Part shown: positions 50,625 to 59,514 of the stretch, piece after piece | Layout: each line of letters begins with the position of its first letter | How positions within the stretch are numbered: the stretch's first letter is position 1 | Source of the DNA: Pseudomonadota bacterium | Lineage (GTDB): Bacteria; Pseudomonadota; Gammaproteobacteria; Steroidobacterales; Woeseiaceae | NCBI GenBank assembly: GCA_022563255.1 | Contig: JADFNS010000003.1 | Coordinates: 1-64,000 of the forward strand | Direction of reading: 5' to 3' | Length of the DNA: 64,000 nt | The notes under the pieces: generated by a model | What the model was told of the DNA's origin: nothing | The model's database searches: none | What the model saw: the letters and a program-made list of their open reading frames with translations, nothing else | Translations under genes and position numbers: made by a program

Positions 50625-51107
50625 ATGCTTCGAAGAATGCTACTGATTTCTCTTCCTGTGCTAGCACTGGTTGCAGCGTGCGGCGGAGCTGGCGACGCCG
50701 CGGTAGTTCCGAAAGCGGAACCTGCCGGCGCAAGCTCTGTTGATATCGGTAACCATGTCGTACATTTCAGCGCACAGTCCACCGATCAGCTGCCGCCCGC
50801 CATTGCCCGCGAATACAACATTGTGCGCAGCAAGAATCGCGCGATGCTCAATGTTTCCGTCATTCGAAAATCTGACGATGTGCCTGTGACGGCTGTCGTC
50901 ACGGTCAAAACCGTCAATATGACGGGTCAGCTCAAGAACGTCACGATGCGGAAAATCGAGGAGCCTGGGGACGTCGTCGCGATCTATTACATTGGCGACA
51001 CGACGGTTGCCAACCGCGAAATGCTGCTCTTCGATATCAGCGTCACGCCGGAAGGCGAAGACGCGCCGTCACAGATGCGGTTCAGGAGACAATTTTACAG
51101 CGACTAG
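50625..51107 (+). CDS. DUF4426 lipoprotein
   Basis: 160 residues from ATG 50625, chosen because AAGGGG lies about nine bases upstream; an earlier in-frame ATG at 50589 would break the signal. Lipoprotein signal SLPVLALVAAC (lipobox LVAAC, Cys near 19). The remaining domain, with HVVHFSAQSTDQLPPAIAREY, KNRAMLNVSVIRK and FRRQFYSD, is DUF4426. In Pseudomonas the same family lies downstream of yggT. Function unknown. Confidence 0.92.
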   Translation: MLRRMLLISLPVLALVAACGGAGDAAVVPKAEPAGASSVDIGNHVVHFSAQSTDQLPPAIAREYNIVRSKNRAMLNVSVIRKSDDVPVTAVVTVKTVNMTGQLKNVTMRKIEEPGDVVAIYYIGDTTVANREMLLFDISVTPEGEDAPSQMRFRRQFYSD

Positions 51108-51131
51108 AGATCGGTTGGGCGCAAGCGATTT

Positions 51132-51171
51132 TTTTGCTCTTTTAATGAAGCTAAAAGCGCTTTGAGCAAAA
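51132..51171 (+). other. Structured leader upstream of the HU-like gene
   Basis: TTTTGCTC (51132-51139) is complementary to GAGCAAAA (51164-51171). Inside the loop lie TTTTA/TAAAA and the palindrome AAAGCGCTTT. It is about 100 bp before the HU-like start, so it may be a terminator for the DUF4426 transcript or a 5' UTR structure. Confidence 0.35.
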
Positions 51172-51270
51172 GTCTTTTGGCGATTACAAGCTTTGCAAGG
51201 TGTGTTATCGTCGCGCAGCTTTCATCGCGGGCATCGGCCCGTTTTTGTTTTTATGAGGAGTCCGTTTTTC

Positions 51271-51591
51271 ATGGCAGAAAACAGCAAGAAGCCACCAACA
51301 AAATCTGAAATCTACGCAAAAATTGTGGACGACACCGGTCTCTCGCGCAAAGACGTAGCGGCAGTCTTCGAATCGCTCAACGGCCAGATCGAAGAAAGTC
51401 TTGGCGGTTCCGAAGCTCCGGGTATCTTCACTATTCCGGGCCTGATGAAATTGCGCGTGGTACACAAAGCGGCTCGTGAGGCTCGCATGGGTACCAACCC
51501 GTTCACAGGCGAAGAAATGATGTTCAAGGCCAAGCCAGCGTCGAAAGTTGTCAAGGTAACTGCATTGAAAGGCCTGAAAGACATGGTTTGA
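51271..51591 (+). CDS. HU-family DNA-binding protein
   Basis: 106 residues from ATG 51271 (MAENSKKPPTKSEIYAKIVD), with GAGGAG upstream. It has the HU/IHF fold: helical N-half (SRKDVAAVFESLNGQIEESL), FTIPGLMKLRVVHKAAREAR, and the DNA-intercalating loop region MGTNPFTGEEMMFKAKPAS, ending in KVTALKGLKDMV. The Pro of NPFTGE is conserved. A slightly longer N-terminus than HU and no strong match to HupA/B or IHF suggests a paralogue. An upstream GTG-type extension is unlikely. Confidence 0.94.
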   Translation: MAENSKKPPTKSEIYAKIVDDTGLSRKDVAAVFESLNGQIEESLGGSEAPGIFTIPGLMKLRVVHKAAREARMGTNPFTGEEMMFKAKPASKVVKVTALKGLKDMV

Positions 51592-51648
51592 TGCGGCGGC
51601 GGCTCAAGCCGCAATTTTGTTCGGGCCCAACGGTCCTGCTGCACACTG

Positions 51649-51674
51649 GAAAGCCGGGCTTGGTCCCGGCTTTC
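51649..51674. terminator. Hairpin between HU-like gene and convergent hydrolase
   Basis: GAAAGCCGGG (51649-51658) pairs with CCCGGCTTTC (51665-51674) around a 6-nt loop. It ends at the stop codon of the convergent hydrolase gene. It probably terminates the HU transcript, although no long T run follows. Confidence 0.65.
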
Positions 51675-52316
51675 TCACGCCAGCTGAGCAGTCACGAATT
51701 CTGTCACGACTTCGCGAAGCCCCGTAAGCTTGCCGTGAAAAAAATGCCCGCCACCGGAAACAATCGATATCTCCGGACCTGGCTGCAATTCATTAACCCA
51801 CGCTATGGTTTCCCCCACAGCAACGATATCGTCCTGGTCTCCCTGAACAATGAGCCAGGGGCAAGTGGGTTGCGAGGCGAGGCCGGAGGCAAAATGCCGG
51901 ACTGGCGGAGCAACACTGACGAGGCCGTCGGCGCGTGTCGCGATTGCCGCTTTGACCGCAATCGCTGCGCCAAACGAAAACCCCGTCACCCAGAGACGAG
52001 ACCCGGCATCTGTTTTCTGCAGCCAATCGATCGCCGCCAACATATCGTCGAGCTCGCCATCGCCCGCGTCAAATTCGCCCTCGCTTTTCCCGGTGCCGCG
52101 AAAATTGAACCGCAACGCCGCAAATCCCATGCGCACGAAAGCCCGGGCCAGAGTATGCGTGACCTTGTTTTGCATCGTGCCACCGTGTTGCGGGTGTGGA
52201 TGGCAGACGGCAACGCTGCCGACCGGAGAATGCTGCGCGGAATGTTCATAAATTGCCTCAAGACGACCTGCCGGCCCGTCGATAAACAAGGTTTCTGTGT
52301 TTAGAACTCTGGACAT
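51675..52316 (-). CDS. Alpha/beta hydrolase
   Basis: 213 residues, no signal peptide. It has CHPHPQHGGTMQNKVTHTLA near 38 (oxyanion region of the family), FNFRGTGKSEGEFDAG near 70, the nucleophile elbow VTGFSFGAAIA (Ser near 110), the acid in QGDQDDIV, and the catalytic His in GGGHFFHGKL near 190. This small family (often labelled CocE/NonD or PHB-depolymerase-like) has no firm substrate. It is divergent from rocD. Confidence 0.92.
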   Translation of the reverse strand: MSRVLNTETLFIDGPAGRLEAIYEHSAQHSPVGSVAVCHPHPQHGGTMQNKVTHTLARAFVRMGFAALRFNFRGTGKSEGEFDAGDGELDDMLAAIDWLQKTDAGSRLWVTGFSFGAAIAVKAAIATRADGLVSVAPPVRHFASGLASQPTCPWLIVQGDQDDIVAVGETIAWVNELQPGPEISIVSGGGHFFHGKLTGLREVVTEFVTAQLA

Positions 52317-52360
52317 TGTGGTATCCGGGGTGGCCTGTGGCTGAGATACTGCTGTAAAAT

Positions 52361-52377
52361 TGTTACCTTATGTAACA
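52361..52377. promoter_or_regulatory. Palindromic operator candidate upstream of rocD
   Basis: TGTTAC-CTTAT-GTAACA is a perfect 6-bp inverted repeat with a 5-bp spacer, 46 bp upstream of the rocD start and 45 bp from the divergent hydrolase start. A weak -10 (TAAAAT, 52354-52359) lies just before it on the plus strand. Position and symmetry suggest a repressor or activator site; the regulator is unknown. Confidence 0.4.
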
Positions 52378-52422
52378 CGGCCTCCGGAAATCGGGGCTCT
52401 TAGACGACGTCGGGTGGCATTA

Positions 52423-53640
52423 ATGACTCCCAGTATGGACCTTGAGGCACAGTATTGCGCGCGCAACTACCTCCCGTTGCCTGTCGTCCTGACGCGCGGC
52501 AAAGGCGTCTTCGTCTGGGATGAAAACGGCAAGAAATATCTCGACATGATGAGCGCCTATTCGGCCGTCAGTCACGGCCACTCGCATCCGCGACTCGTGG
52601 CTGTGGTCAAAGAGCAAGTCGAAAAATTGTCGATCGTCTCCCGGGCATTTTACACCGACCGCCTCGGTCCGTTCCTCGAGCGCGCATGCAAGCTGACGGG
52701 GCAGGATGTGGCGTTGCCGATGAACACCGGCGCGGAAGCCGTGGAAACGGCGATCAAGGCTGCCCGCAAATGGGCCTATACGGTCAAGGGAGTTGCTCGG
52801 GACAAGGCCGAAATTATTGCTTGCAGTGGCAATTTCCACGGCAGGACCATGGCCGCCGTGGCAATGTCCGACGAACCGCAATATCAGGAGGGATTTGGCC
52901 CGTTCCCGCCGGGCTTTGTCATCGTTGAATACGGCAGCATCGATGCTCTCGAGGCCGCGATCAACGAAAACACGGCGGCGTTTATCGTGGAACCGATCCA
53001 GGGAGAAGGTGGCATCGTCTTGCCTCCGAAAGGATATCTCAAATCTGCAGCAGCGCTTTGTCGGGAAAACAACGTGCTGCTCATCTGCGATGAAATCCAG
53101 ACCGGCCTCGGTCGGACGGGAAAATTACTCGCCTGCGAACATGAAGACGTCAAGCCCGACGGTCTCATCCTTGGTAAGGCGCTCGGCGGCGGTATTCTGG
53201 CCGTATCGATGTTCCTGGCTCGCCGCGACGTCATGGACGTTTTTACGCCGGGCGATCACGGCAGTACGTTTGGCGGAAATCCACTCGCGGCTGCGGTCGG
53301 CCTCGAAGCGCTGAACATTATTGTCGAGGAAGAACTGGCGCTGCGCAGTGCGCAACGCGGTGAGTACATGCTCAGCAAATTGCGCGCGATCGATAGCCCG
53401 TTAATCCACGAAGTTCGCGGGCGCGGCTTGTTTATTGGCGTCGATATTAATCCGGCGCTCGCCACCGCGCGCACCGTTTGCGAGGCGCTGATGGCCCGGG
53501 GCTTGTTGAGCAAGGAAACTCATGCAACCGTCCTCAGGCTGGCGCCACCTCTGGTGATCGAGGAGGCAGAGATCGACTGGGCCGTGACGCAAATCGGCGC
53601 AGTACTCGCGGAACTGGAATCGGTGCCACTTGCATCGTGA
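52423..53640 (+). CDS. rocD: Ornithine aminotransferase
   Basis: PLP enzyme that converts ornithine and 2-oxoglutarate to glutamate semialdehyde and glutamate. About 405 residues from ATG 52423; upstream frame is not conserved. Motifs are YCARNYLPLPVVLTRGKGVFVWD, SAYSAVSHGHSHP, MNTGAEAVETAIKAARKW, GNFHGRTMAAVAMSDE, the PLP Asp in LLICDEIQTGLGRTGK, and the PLP Lys in DGLILGKALGGGILAVS. These are specific for ornithine rather than acetylornithine aminotransferase. Its product feeds ProC (49100). Confidence 0.96.
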   Translation: MTPSMDLEAQYCARNYLPLPVVLTRGKGVFVWDENGKKYLDMMSAYSAVSHGHSHPRLVAVVKEQVEKLSIVSRAFYTDRLGPFLERACKLTGQDVALPMNTGAEAVETAIKAARKWAYTVKGVARDKAEIIACSGNFHGRTMAAVAMSDEPQYQEGFGPFPPGFVIVEYGSIDALEAAINENTAAFIVEPIQGEGGIVLPPKGYLKSAAALCRENNVLLICDEIQTGLGRTGKLLACEHEDVKPDGLILGKALGGGILAVSMFLARRDVMDVFTPGDHGSTFGGNPLAAAVGLEALNIIVEEELALRSAQRGEYMLSKLRAIDSPLIHEVRGRGLFIGVDINPALATARTVCEALMARGLLSKETHATVLRLAPPLVIEEAEIDWAVTQIGAVLAELESVPLAS

Positions 53641-53670
53641 CGCTTTTTACCCGAATGATGGAAGCCATTG

Positions 53671-54708
53671 ATGCCTGAAATCACTGTTGTACACATCGTC
53701 ATGCTGGTCGCAGCAGTTGCCGCCGGCGCCATCGTCGCGTGGATACTTCGCGACAAGAAATCGCTGCAGGAGAAAACAGCAATTAACGTCGGCTGGCAGG
53801 AGCAAATCAGCGCACAGCGCGTGGAACACGACCGGCTGACTGATCAAAACAAGGGACTGATGGAACAGATCAGTCAATACCTGGCCTCCAACACCGATGC
53901 CAAGAATCGCGCCAAAGAGCTGTCGGAAGCCGTACAGGAAGCATTCGCGCGACGCGATCAGCTACAGCGCGAGATAAAGGACATTCGTGGCAACCTCGAA
54001 GTTGCCGTGGCCGAGCGCGACCAGTTGCAGACAGATATGAGCGCACGCACCGGCAAGTCTGCGACCGCCGACGAAAACGATTCGCGGGTCGCGAAACTCC
54101 GCCTTGAACTCGAAAACTGGCAGAATCGCCTGCCGCCGCTTATCGAGCGATTCAAGATACGCAACGCCGAAGCCGAACAACTCGAGGCCGACCTTGACGT
54201 AGCTCGCAAACGTATCGCCGAACTTGAGGAGCTCAATGACGCCAGCCCGACCGCTGTCGAGGCCGTACGCGACCCAAGGGCATTAACTGACGGCCGCGAT
54301 GCCTCCAATGACCCGATCGAAGAAGGGCCAGAACCCGAGCCCGAACCGGAGCCGGAGCCGGAGCCGGAGCCCGAGCCCGAGCCCGAGCCCGAGCCGGAGC
54401 CGGAGCCCGAGCCGGAGCCGGAGCCGGAGCCGAAGCCCGAGCCGGAGCCGGAGCCGGCGCCGGAGTCGGAAAACGAAGAGCTAACTGCAACGGTGCGCGA
54501 CAAGCTGCAACGCATCAAAGGCATCGGACCGGCCATAGAAAAGACGCTCAACGAGGTCGGCATATTCCGCTTCGAACAGATCGCGGAAATAAGCGAGTAC
54601 GAAATTGATCGCGTCGCGAAGCGCCTGAAGGGATTTCGCAGCCGCATCTATCGTGAAGACTGGGTAGGACAGGCGCGGGAATTGCGTGACCAAGAAAACA
54701 ACGACTAG
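53671..54708 (+). CDS. Membrane-anchored coiled-coil protein with Glu-Pro repeat and helix-hairpin-helix domain
   Basis: 345 residues from ATG 53671 (GGAAG seven bases upstream). Domains in order: a membrane segment (about 7-24, [18 protein letters not shown]); a coiled coil (about 45-190, with [20 protein letters not shown]); a run of about 23 Glu-Pro units (residues about 221-265); and a C-terminal helix-hairpin-helix domain with [20 protein letters not shown], then [10 protein letters not shown]. The HhH part resembles those of predicted DNA- or ribosome-associated proteins. The next gene, an OmpA-domain protein, overlaps by 23 bp. An envelope spacer between inner membrane and another partner is a reasonable inference. 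Confidence 0.88.
   Translation: MPEITVVHIVMLVAAVAAGAIVAWILRDKKSLQEKTAINVGWQEQISAQRVEHDRLTDQNKGLMEQISQYLASNTDAKNRAKELSEAVQEAFARRDQLQREIKDIRGNLEVAVAERDQLQTDMSARTGKSATADENDSRVAKLRLELENWQNRLPPLIERFKIRNAEAEQLEADLDVARKRIAELEELNDASPTAVEAVRDPRALTDGRDASNDPIEEGPEPEPEPEPEPEPEPEPEPEPEPEPEPEPEPEPEPKPEPEPEPAPESENEELTATVRDKLQRIKGIGPAIEKTLNEVGIFRFEQIAEISEYEIDRVAKRLKGFRSRIYREDWVGQARELRDQENND
54331..54468 (+). repeat. Low-complexity (GAGCCS)n repeat coding for Glu-Pro
   Basis: About 23 tandem six-base units of GAGCCG or GAGCCC, with a few GAA, AAG or GCG substitutions (Lys, Ala), in frame in the preceding gene. The strict six-base unit makes it prone to slippage in whole codon pairs, so length may vary between strains without frameshift. 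The complementary frames also remain open here (Gly-Ser and Ala-Pro repeats) but are not genes. Confidence 0.9.
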
Positions 54709-55546
54709 AGCCGTTGCAGCCCTCATTCTCATCGTCGGCCTTGCTGTCACGTCGATTCTGGAGCAGAGCGATCCGAGCGCATCACCTGCGGCTGCGCCCC
54801 GGGGCAACCAGACACCCGGATTCAAAATAAGCTGGCTGCGCGGCAATTTAACCATTGCTGGCCACACACGATCCCGACAGCACGAACAGGATCTTCTGCA
54901 AGTCGCGTCTACCTCCTATCCTGGCATCAAGGTTGCCACGGCTTTTGAGCCGCTGGGCACTGTTCCGGACTATTGGAGAGACATGACGATCCAGGTTCTC
55001 TACTTGTTGGCCAAAACGGTCTCGGCACAAGCACAAATGTCGGTCGAAAATCTCACGATCCGCGGCGTCACCGTAGACGAACCGGGATGGAAAAATCGGC
55101 TCAGCGCCCTGAAAAAAGCGTTGCCGGAGGGAATCAGCGTCGCAACTGAGACACTTGTCGTTTATGACACGGCGAATATTGCTGCTGTTTGCCAGCATGC
55201 GTTCGCAGCCGCCAAGCTTGGGCCGATCAACTTTGCAGAGTCCAGTGCCAGCTTTCGCCGCTCCGCCTACCCTCGGCTAGACAGAATCATAGCAATCGCA
55301 AACGCCTGCCGAGATTCGATAATTTCGATTACCGGGCATACCGACGCGTCCGGGACTGACACCTGGAACCAACAACTCAGTCTGAGACGCGCCAACGCCG
55401 TTGGCAATTACATCGTCGACGGTGGAATTGATCGCCGGCGCTTGCGCGTCTCCGGCGTGGGTTCCACGCTGCCAATCGCCAACAACGACACGCGCTATGG
55501 CCGTGCTCTCAACCGCCGCATCGAGATAATTCTGGGCGGCGATTAA
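54686..55546 (+). CDS. OmpA-domain envelope protein
   Basis: 286 residues starting at GTG 54686, overlapping the previous gene by 23 bp. An N-terminal signal anchor lies at about 8-24 ([17 protein letters not shown]). A central domain (about 45-165) resembles a BON-like fold: [20 protein letters not shown] and [26 protein letters not shown]. The C-terminal OmpA peptidoglycan-binding domain (about 175-286) has [19 protein letters not shown] and [10 protein letters not shown], with the conserved Asp and Arg (NRRIEI). It would tether to the cell wall. Overlap with the upstream gene suggests a joint complex. Confidence 0.93.
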   Translation: MTKKTTTRAVAALILIVGLAVTSILEQSDPSASPAAAPRGNQTPGFKISWLRGNLTIAGHTRSRQHEQDLLQVASTSYPGIKVATAFEPLGTVPDYWRDMTIQVLYLLAKTVSAQAQMSVENLTIRGVTVDEPGWKNRLSALKKALPEGISVATETLVVYDTANIAAVCQHAFAAAKLGPINFAESSASFRRSAYPRLDRIIAIANACRDSIISITGHTDASGTDTWNQQLSLRRANAVGNYIVDGGIDRRRLRVSGVGSTLPIANNDTRYGRALNRRIEIILGGD

Positions 55547-55550
55547 TGGC

Positions 55551-56069
55551 CTATTCCTCCGGCGAAGTCAGTTTGACGAGCTCAACGCTGAATAACAACG
55601 TCGCGTTTGGTGGAATTGGCAGCCGGCCGGCCGGACCGTAGGCCAGATCTCCAATAATTTTCAGCTCGCGTGTTTCGCCTATCAACATACACGGAACACC
55701 GAGGTCCCAGCCTTTGATGACCTGCCCGGAACCAATCTGAAACTGAAACGGTTGCTGCCCGCCGGACGACCATATTTCGGTGCCGCGGCCCCCGTCGGCC
55801 TCGCCGTCGTACAACCACAACGTTGTGTGCACATCCGCGTAATCGCCGTTCACCGCCGCGCGACCGTAGCCCTTCGTAATAATCGTCGCCGTGAGTCCTG
55901 GAACAATCGTAATCTCGCCGTCCTCGCCAGCTTCGGGACAATCGTTCGCGATCGCCGTAGATTCGTCGTCTGCCGCCGTCATATCAGTGGCCTCTTCCGT
56001 TGTCGTCGGACCACAGGCCACTAGTACGACAGCAAAAAACAAGGCGAACACCGTGTAAAAGAATTTCAT
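55551..56069 (-). CDS. FKBP-type peptidyl-prolyl isomerase lipoprotein
   Basis: 172 residues. Lipoprotein signal [12 protein letters not shown] (lipobox LVAC, Cys near 19), an acidic spacer, then an FKBP domain: [22 protein letters not shown]-type start, [25 protein letters not shown] (the VIKGWD motif) near 105-128, and [24 protein letters not shown]. It is likely a periplasmic foldase. It overlaps msrB by 4 bp (ATGA). Confidence 0.94.
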   Translation of the reverse strand: MKFFYTVFALFFAVVLVACGPTTTEEATDMTAADDESTAIANDCPEAGEDGEITIVPGLTATIITKGYGRAAVNGDYADVHTTLWLYDGEADGGRGTEIWSSGGQQPFQFQIGSGQVIKGWDLGVPCMLIGETRELKIIGDLAYGPAGRLPIPPNATLLFSVELVKLTSPEE

Positions 56070-56461
56070 TCATCCAGGTCCTTAAAAGCCAGTGATGCGG
56101 AATTAATGCAGTATCGCAGACCGGTCGGTTGCGGGCCATCGTCGAACACGTGCCCGAGATGAGCATCGCAATTCTTGCAGACTACCTCGCGTCGAATCGT
56201 GCCGTTGCTTGAATCCGTGTGCGTGCGCACGGCATCGCCGGCCAGCGGCAACCAGAAACTCGGCCAACCCGATCCGGAATCGTATTTGTGCTCCGAGCTA
56301 AACAGCGCCGCATCGCAGCACACGCAACGGTAAGTGCCGTCCGCCTTGTGATCGACGTATTTTCCCGTAAAAGGGCGTTCCGTAGCTCTGTTTTGCGTCA
56401 CTTGATACTGCTCGTGGTCGAGCTTGTCACGCATTTCCTTGTCGTCCAAATTACTCACTTT
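56066..56461 (-). CDS. msrB: Peptide-methionine (R)-S-oxide reductase
   Basis: Repairs methionine-R-sulfoxide. I select GTG 56461 ([20 protein letters not shown]), 131 residues, because it starts within the htpG end with AGGCGG just before; ATGs at 56470 and 56479 are possible. Zinc cysteines are in [11 protein letters not shown] and [13 protein letters not shown], the signature is SGSGWPSFW, and the catalytic Cys is in [13 protein letters not shown]. There is no signal peptide. It lies between htpG and an FKBP lipoprotein, a protein-repair operon. Confidence 0.95.
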   Translation of the reverse strand, partial: KVSNLDDKEMRDKLDHEQYQVTQNRATERPFTGKYVDHKADGTYRCVCCDAALFSSEHKYDSGSGWPSFWLPLAGDAVRTHTDSSNGTIRREVVCKNCDAHLGHVFDDGPQPTGLRYCINSASLAFKDLDE

Positions 56462-58328
56462 CCGCCTCATTATCGGCACCGAGCAGGTACTTGTTCATAC
56501 GCCACACATAGTCCGCTGGATTTGCCAACTGAGATCCTTCGGCCAGCAACGCGTGATCGAGTACGATATTCGCCAATGCGTCGAAACGTCCATCATCACC
56601 CTCACTTGACAGGCGCTTGACAAGCGGATGCCCGATGTTTATCTCAAGAATCGGTTTGGACTCCGGTAACTCCTGACCACTGGCCTCCAGCATGCGCCGC
56701 ACTTGCGGATTGAGGTCCTGAGCGCCGGCCACAACACACGCCGACGAATCCACAAGTCTGCGACTGACGATGACAGACTCGACACGTTCGCTGAGTGCGC
56801 TCTGAATTTTCCCAAGCAGTCCTTTGTGCTCGTCCTTCGGCTTGTCCTGCTTTTTGCTGTCGCTGTCTTCCGGCAAATCGAGCGACGCTCGCGCAACATC
56901 CACGAGTGTCTTGCCCTCGTATTCGGAAAGACCGTCCGTAACCCATGCGTCAATCCGATCGGTCAGCAGCAATACTTCGATACCGCGACTTTGAAGTTGT
57001 TCCAGGTGGGGGCTGGCAACCGCAGTGGCGTAATTCTCCGCCAGAATGTAATAAATCTTGTCCTGACCATCGACGGCGCGCTTGAGGTAGTCGTCCAAAG
57101 ACTGGTCCTGCGTGTCGTTGCCATTGTGTGTCGTCGCAAACCGCAGCAATCTGGCAAGTTTTTCCTTGTTGGCATGATCCTCGACCAGGCCTTCCTTGAA
57201 TACCTGTCCAAATTCGGCCCAGAACTTCTGGTAATCGTCCTTTTTGCTGCTCGCGATTTTTTTGAGCATGTCCAGAACACGCCGCGTCAGCGCACGCCGC
57301 ATCGCGACGAGGTCGGGGTTCTGTTGCAGCATCTCCCGGGATATGTTGAGGGGTAAATCCGACGAGTCCACAACACCTTTCACGAAGCGTAAATACAGCG
57401 GCAAGAATTGTTCGGCGTCATCCATTATGAAAACACGCTGCACATAGAGCTTCAAGCCACGCGGCGCTTCTCGATTCCAGAGATCAAAGGGCGCTGCGCC
57501 CGGAATATAGAGCAGGCTAATGTAGTCGCGCTTACCCTCAACACGGTTGTGGCTCCACAAAAGAGGATCCGCGAAGTCGTGCGACAGATGCTTGTAAAAC
57601 TCCTTGTATTCGTCGTCCGACACGTCGCTGCGCGAGCGTGTCCAAAGTGCCGTCGCAGAATTGACGATGTTTGGTTCTTTGTCGTCGTCACCGATCTGGA
57701 TCAGCGAGACCGGAAAACCGATATGGTCTGAGTACTTGCGAATCAGCGACTCGATTCGAAACAACTCGGAAAATTCTGTCTCGTCTTTTTTCAGATGCAA
57801 AGTCACGCGTGTGCCACGATCAGCGCGCTCGATATTCTCGATCGTGAACTCACCATGAGCTTCAGATTCCCAGCGCACACCGGCATCAGCGCCAGCGCGT
57901 CGTGTGTCCACGGTAACTCTGTCTGCTACGATAAAACTGGAGTAAAAACCGACGCCGAACTGGCCGATAAGGTGGGCGTCGTGCTGTTTGTCGCCCGTCA
58001 TTTGTTGCAGAAATTCAGCAGTGCCCGATTTGGCGATCGTGCCTAGATTGTCGATAATCTCCTGACGCGACATACCGATGCCGTTGTCGATCACAGACAG
58101 CGTGTGCTGCTTCTTGTCGATCTCGATACGGATGGCAAGATCCGTATCGTCGCGCAGTAATTCTGGATTCCCCAGCGCTTCAAATCGCAGTTTGTCTGCG
58201 GCGTCTGACGCATTGGATATCAGCTCCCGAAGAAAGATTTCCTTGTTGCTGTACAGCGAATGGATCATCAACTGCAGCAGCTGACGGACTTCGGTTTGGA
58301 ATCCCAGGGTTTCGCGATTATCGCTCAC
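56451..58328 (-). CDS. htpG: Chaperone HtpG (Hsp90)
   Basis: ATP-dependent cytoplasmic chaperone. I place the start at GTG 58328 ([20 protein letters not shown]) with GGAGA eight bases upstream, giving 625 residues, the usual size. The N-terminal ATPase has [44 protein letters not shown], and RGTRVTLHL; the middle domain includes [15 protein letters not shown] and [13 protein letters not shown]. The C-terminus carries the dimerisation region. It is the first gene of htpG-msrB-FKBP. Confidence 0.98.
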   Translation of the reverse strand: MSDNRETLGFQTEVRQLLQLMIHSLYSNKEIFLRELISNASDAADKLRFEALGNPELLRDDTDLAIRIEIDKKQHTLSVIDNGIGMSRQEIIDNLGTIAKSGTAEFLQQMTGDKQHDAHLIGQFGVGFYSSFIVADRVTVDTRRAGADAGVRWESEAHGEFTIENIERADRGTRVTLHLKKDETEFSELFRIESLIRKYSDHIGFPVSLIQIGDDDKEPNIVNSATALWTRSRSDVSDDEYKEFYKHLSHDFADPLLWSHNRVEGKRDYISLLYIPGAAPFDLWNREAPRGLKLYVQRVFIMDDAEQFLPLYLRFVKGVVDSSDLPLNISREMLQQNPDLVAMRRALTRRVLDMLKKIASSKKDDYQKFWAEFGQVFKEGLVEDHANKEKLARLLRFATTHNGNDTQDQSLDDYLKRAVDGQDKIYYILAENYATAVASPHLEQLQSRGIEVLLLTDRIDAWVTDGLSEYEGKTLVDVARASLDLPEDSDSKKQDKPKDEHKGLLGKIQSALSERVESVIVSRRLVDSSACVVAGAQDLNPQVRRMLEASGQELPESKPILEINIGHPLVKRLSSEGDDGRFDALANIVLDHALLAEGSQLANPADYVWRMNKYLLGADNEAESE

Positions 58329-58420
58329 GCAGACGTCTCCAGACTTGTTTAGGGACAGACACGATGAGGCCTGCGGCACCTATTTCAAGGGCGACAATAA
58401 CAGCAAAAAGGAAACTCAGG

Positions 58421-58669
58421 CTAAACGCGCAGCCAGCGCGACGACGGTACCGTAACGGACCGATACAGCAACGTCACGAAGAGCAGGGTTAAGCTTGCAA
58501 GCGCGATGGGTGGGTGTAGCAGCGCAAGCCACACGCCGGCGGTGGCGCCAACGCCAACGGACAAGAAGGAAAACAATGTGCGTGCGTAGCGGCGCAGTCG
58601 TTCACTGACCAAACCTACCATGCCGTAGAAATCATCGAGATCGTCGAGATACTGAAGCAGTCGTTCCAC
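58421..58669 (-). CDS. Small two-helix membrane protein
   Basis: 82 residues from GTG 58669 with AGGGA upstream. A charged N-terminus with EYLDDLDDFY-like sequence (LLQYLDDLDDFYGMVGLVSERL) is followed by two membrane helices (about 32-50 and 54-70) and a short basic tail. It starts 9 bp after the previous small gene. Not recognised. Confidence 0.65.
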   Translation of the reverse strand: MERLLQYLDDLDDFYGMVGLVSERLRRYARTLFSFLSVGVGATAGVWLALLHPPIALASLTLLFVTLLYRSVTVPSSRWLRV

Positions 58670-58678
58670 TGCCTGTCC

Positions 58679-58870
58679 CTAGCGGACTATGGTCAGCAAG
58701 GGCCCGGCGCCCTCGGTACCACCGACATGTGCGTCAGCCCCATCCATGGACGCGTTGTTCGACTCTTTCGCATGTGCGATTGCGCGATGGAACAGCTCCC
58801 AGCGTTGGCGGGCTGCTTCGTTCTTCAGTGCGTCGATTGGCGATTTCGAATTGACTTGTTTTTTTGGCAT
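58679..58870 (-). CDS. Small hydrophilic protein of unknown function
   Basis: 63 residues from ATG 58870 (MPKKQVNSKSPIDALKNEAA). A TTG at 58987 would extend it by 39 residues that look non-coding. The sequence is amphipathic helical to about residue 35, then Asp/Gly-rich. The ribosome binding site is weak. It lies 9 bp before the two-helix membrane gene and may be co-translated. Confidence 0.5.
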   Translation of the reverse strand: MPKKQVNSKSPIDALKNEAARQRWELFHRAIAHAKESNNASMDGADAHVGGTEGAGPLLTIVR

Positions 58871-59065
58871 GCTCAGATATTCGTAATTGGCGTTGGTAAA
58901 TGAACTATAAAGAGGCGCAGTCTGGCACTCCGTGAGACAGGTCACAGCTTGCTGCAGAACTTGCCGGAGAATCCGTTTTTCAGCCAAAAACCAGACACAG
59001 TTCCGTCGAAAATAGTGACTCCATTCACGGTCGGCAAGCCCTGCGGTTTTTTGACTTGGCCACTA

Positions 59066-59094
59066 TGCAAAACGCCGACACAAGGTCGGCGCTT
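59066..59094 (-). terminator. Terminator after the 90-residue gene
   Basis: On the minus strand CGCCGAC (complement of 59085-59091) pairs with GTCGGCG (complement of 59073-59079) around 5 nt, then TTTT. It lies about 30 bp after the stop at 59123. Confidence 0.7.
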
Positions 59095-59122
59095 TACGTC
59101 AAATTGAATGCTGCGTCAGGGC

Positions 59123-59395
59123 TTAGTCGTCGCTGCCAGAATCTCTCGACCAGCTGCGCTTCACCTGGTCCGACCAGTCGCGATACCCCTGCCAGGAATA
59201 CAGTGAAGGATCGATTCCCGCGCGTCGTCCGCGCGGCGTCGGCGCTTTTGATATCCAGCGTCGATACTGCTGCCACCCGTCTGCATCGTTCGCCGCCGGC
59301 GCATTGTTGCCCAAGTTTGCATCTTCGGCTTTGGGGTCGGACTCGGTATCCAACCCGTAGCGCTCGACTCTGTTCATGTACTTGCTGTCTGGCAT
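59123..59395 (-). CDS. Small hydrophilic protein with Trp-rich C-terminus
   Basis: 90 residues. The first half is acidic and Asn/Ala-rich; the second half has an orderly aromatic and basic pattern (DGWQQYRRWISKAPTPRGRR, then SLYSWQGYRDWSDQVKRSW). A terminator follows, supporting expression. I do not recognise a named family. ATG 59395 or 59377 may start it. Confidence 0.6.
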   Translation of the reverse strand: MPDSKYMNRVERYGLDTESDPKAEDANLGNNAPAANDADGWQQYRRWISKAPTPRGRRAGIDPSLYSWQGYRDWSDQVKRSWSRDSGSDD

Positions 59396-59514
59396 TGCAT
59401 TGCTCGGTCAATCCTTTTGCAAATGCTAAGTCGCAACAGGCAACAATCACAGGAACTGCATCACAATGCACTTTCGGTATTTCTTCTATTTTTTCAATCA
59501 GTTGACTTACGATT

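Noticed and set aside
54331-54468. Tandem repeat considered as a CRISPR or minisatellite
   Set aside because: The unit is six bases with no spacers and stays in frame in a coding region, so it is a coding low-complexity repeat.
53958-54647. Minus-strand 229-codon frame rich in Gly-Ser
   Set aside because: It is the complement of the Glu-Pro repeat; the Gly-Ser run is a by-product of the six-base repeat and there is no other protein signal.
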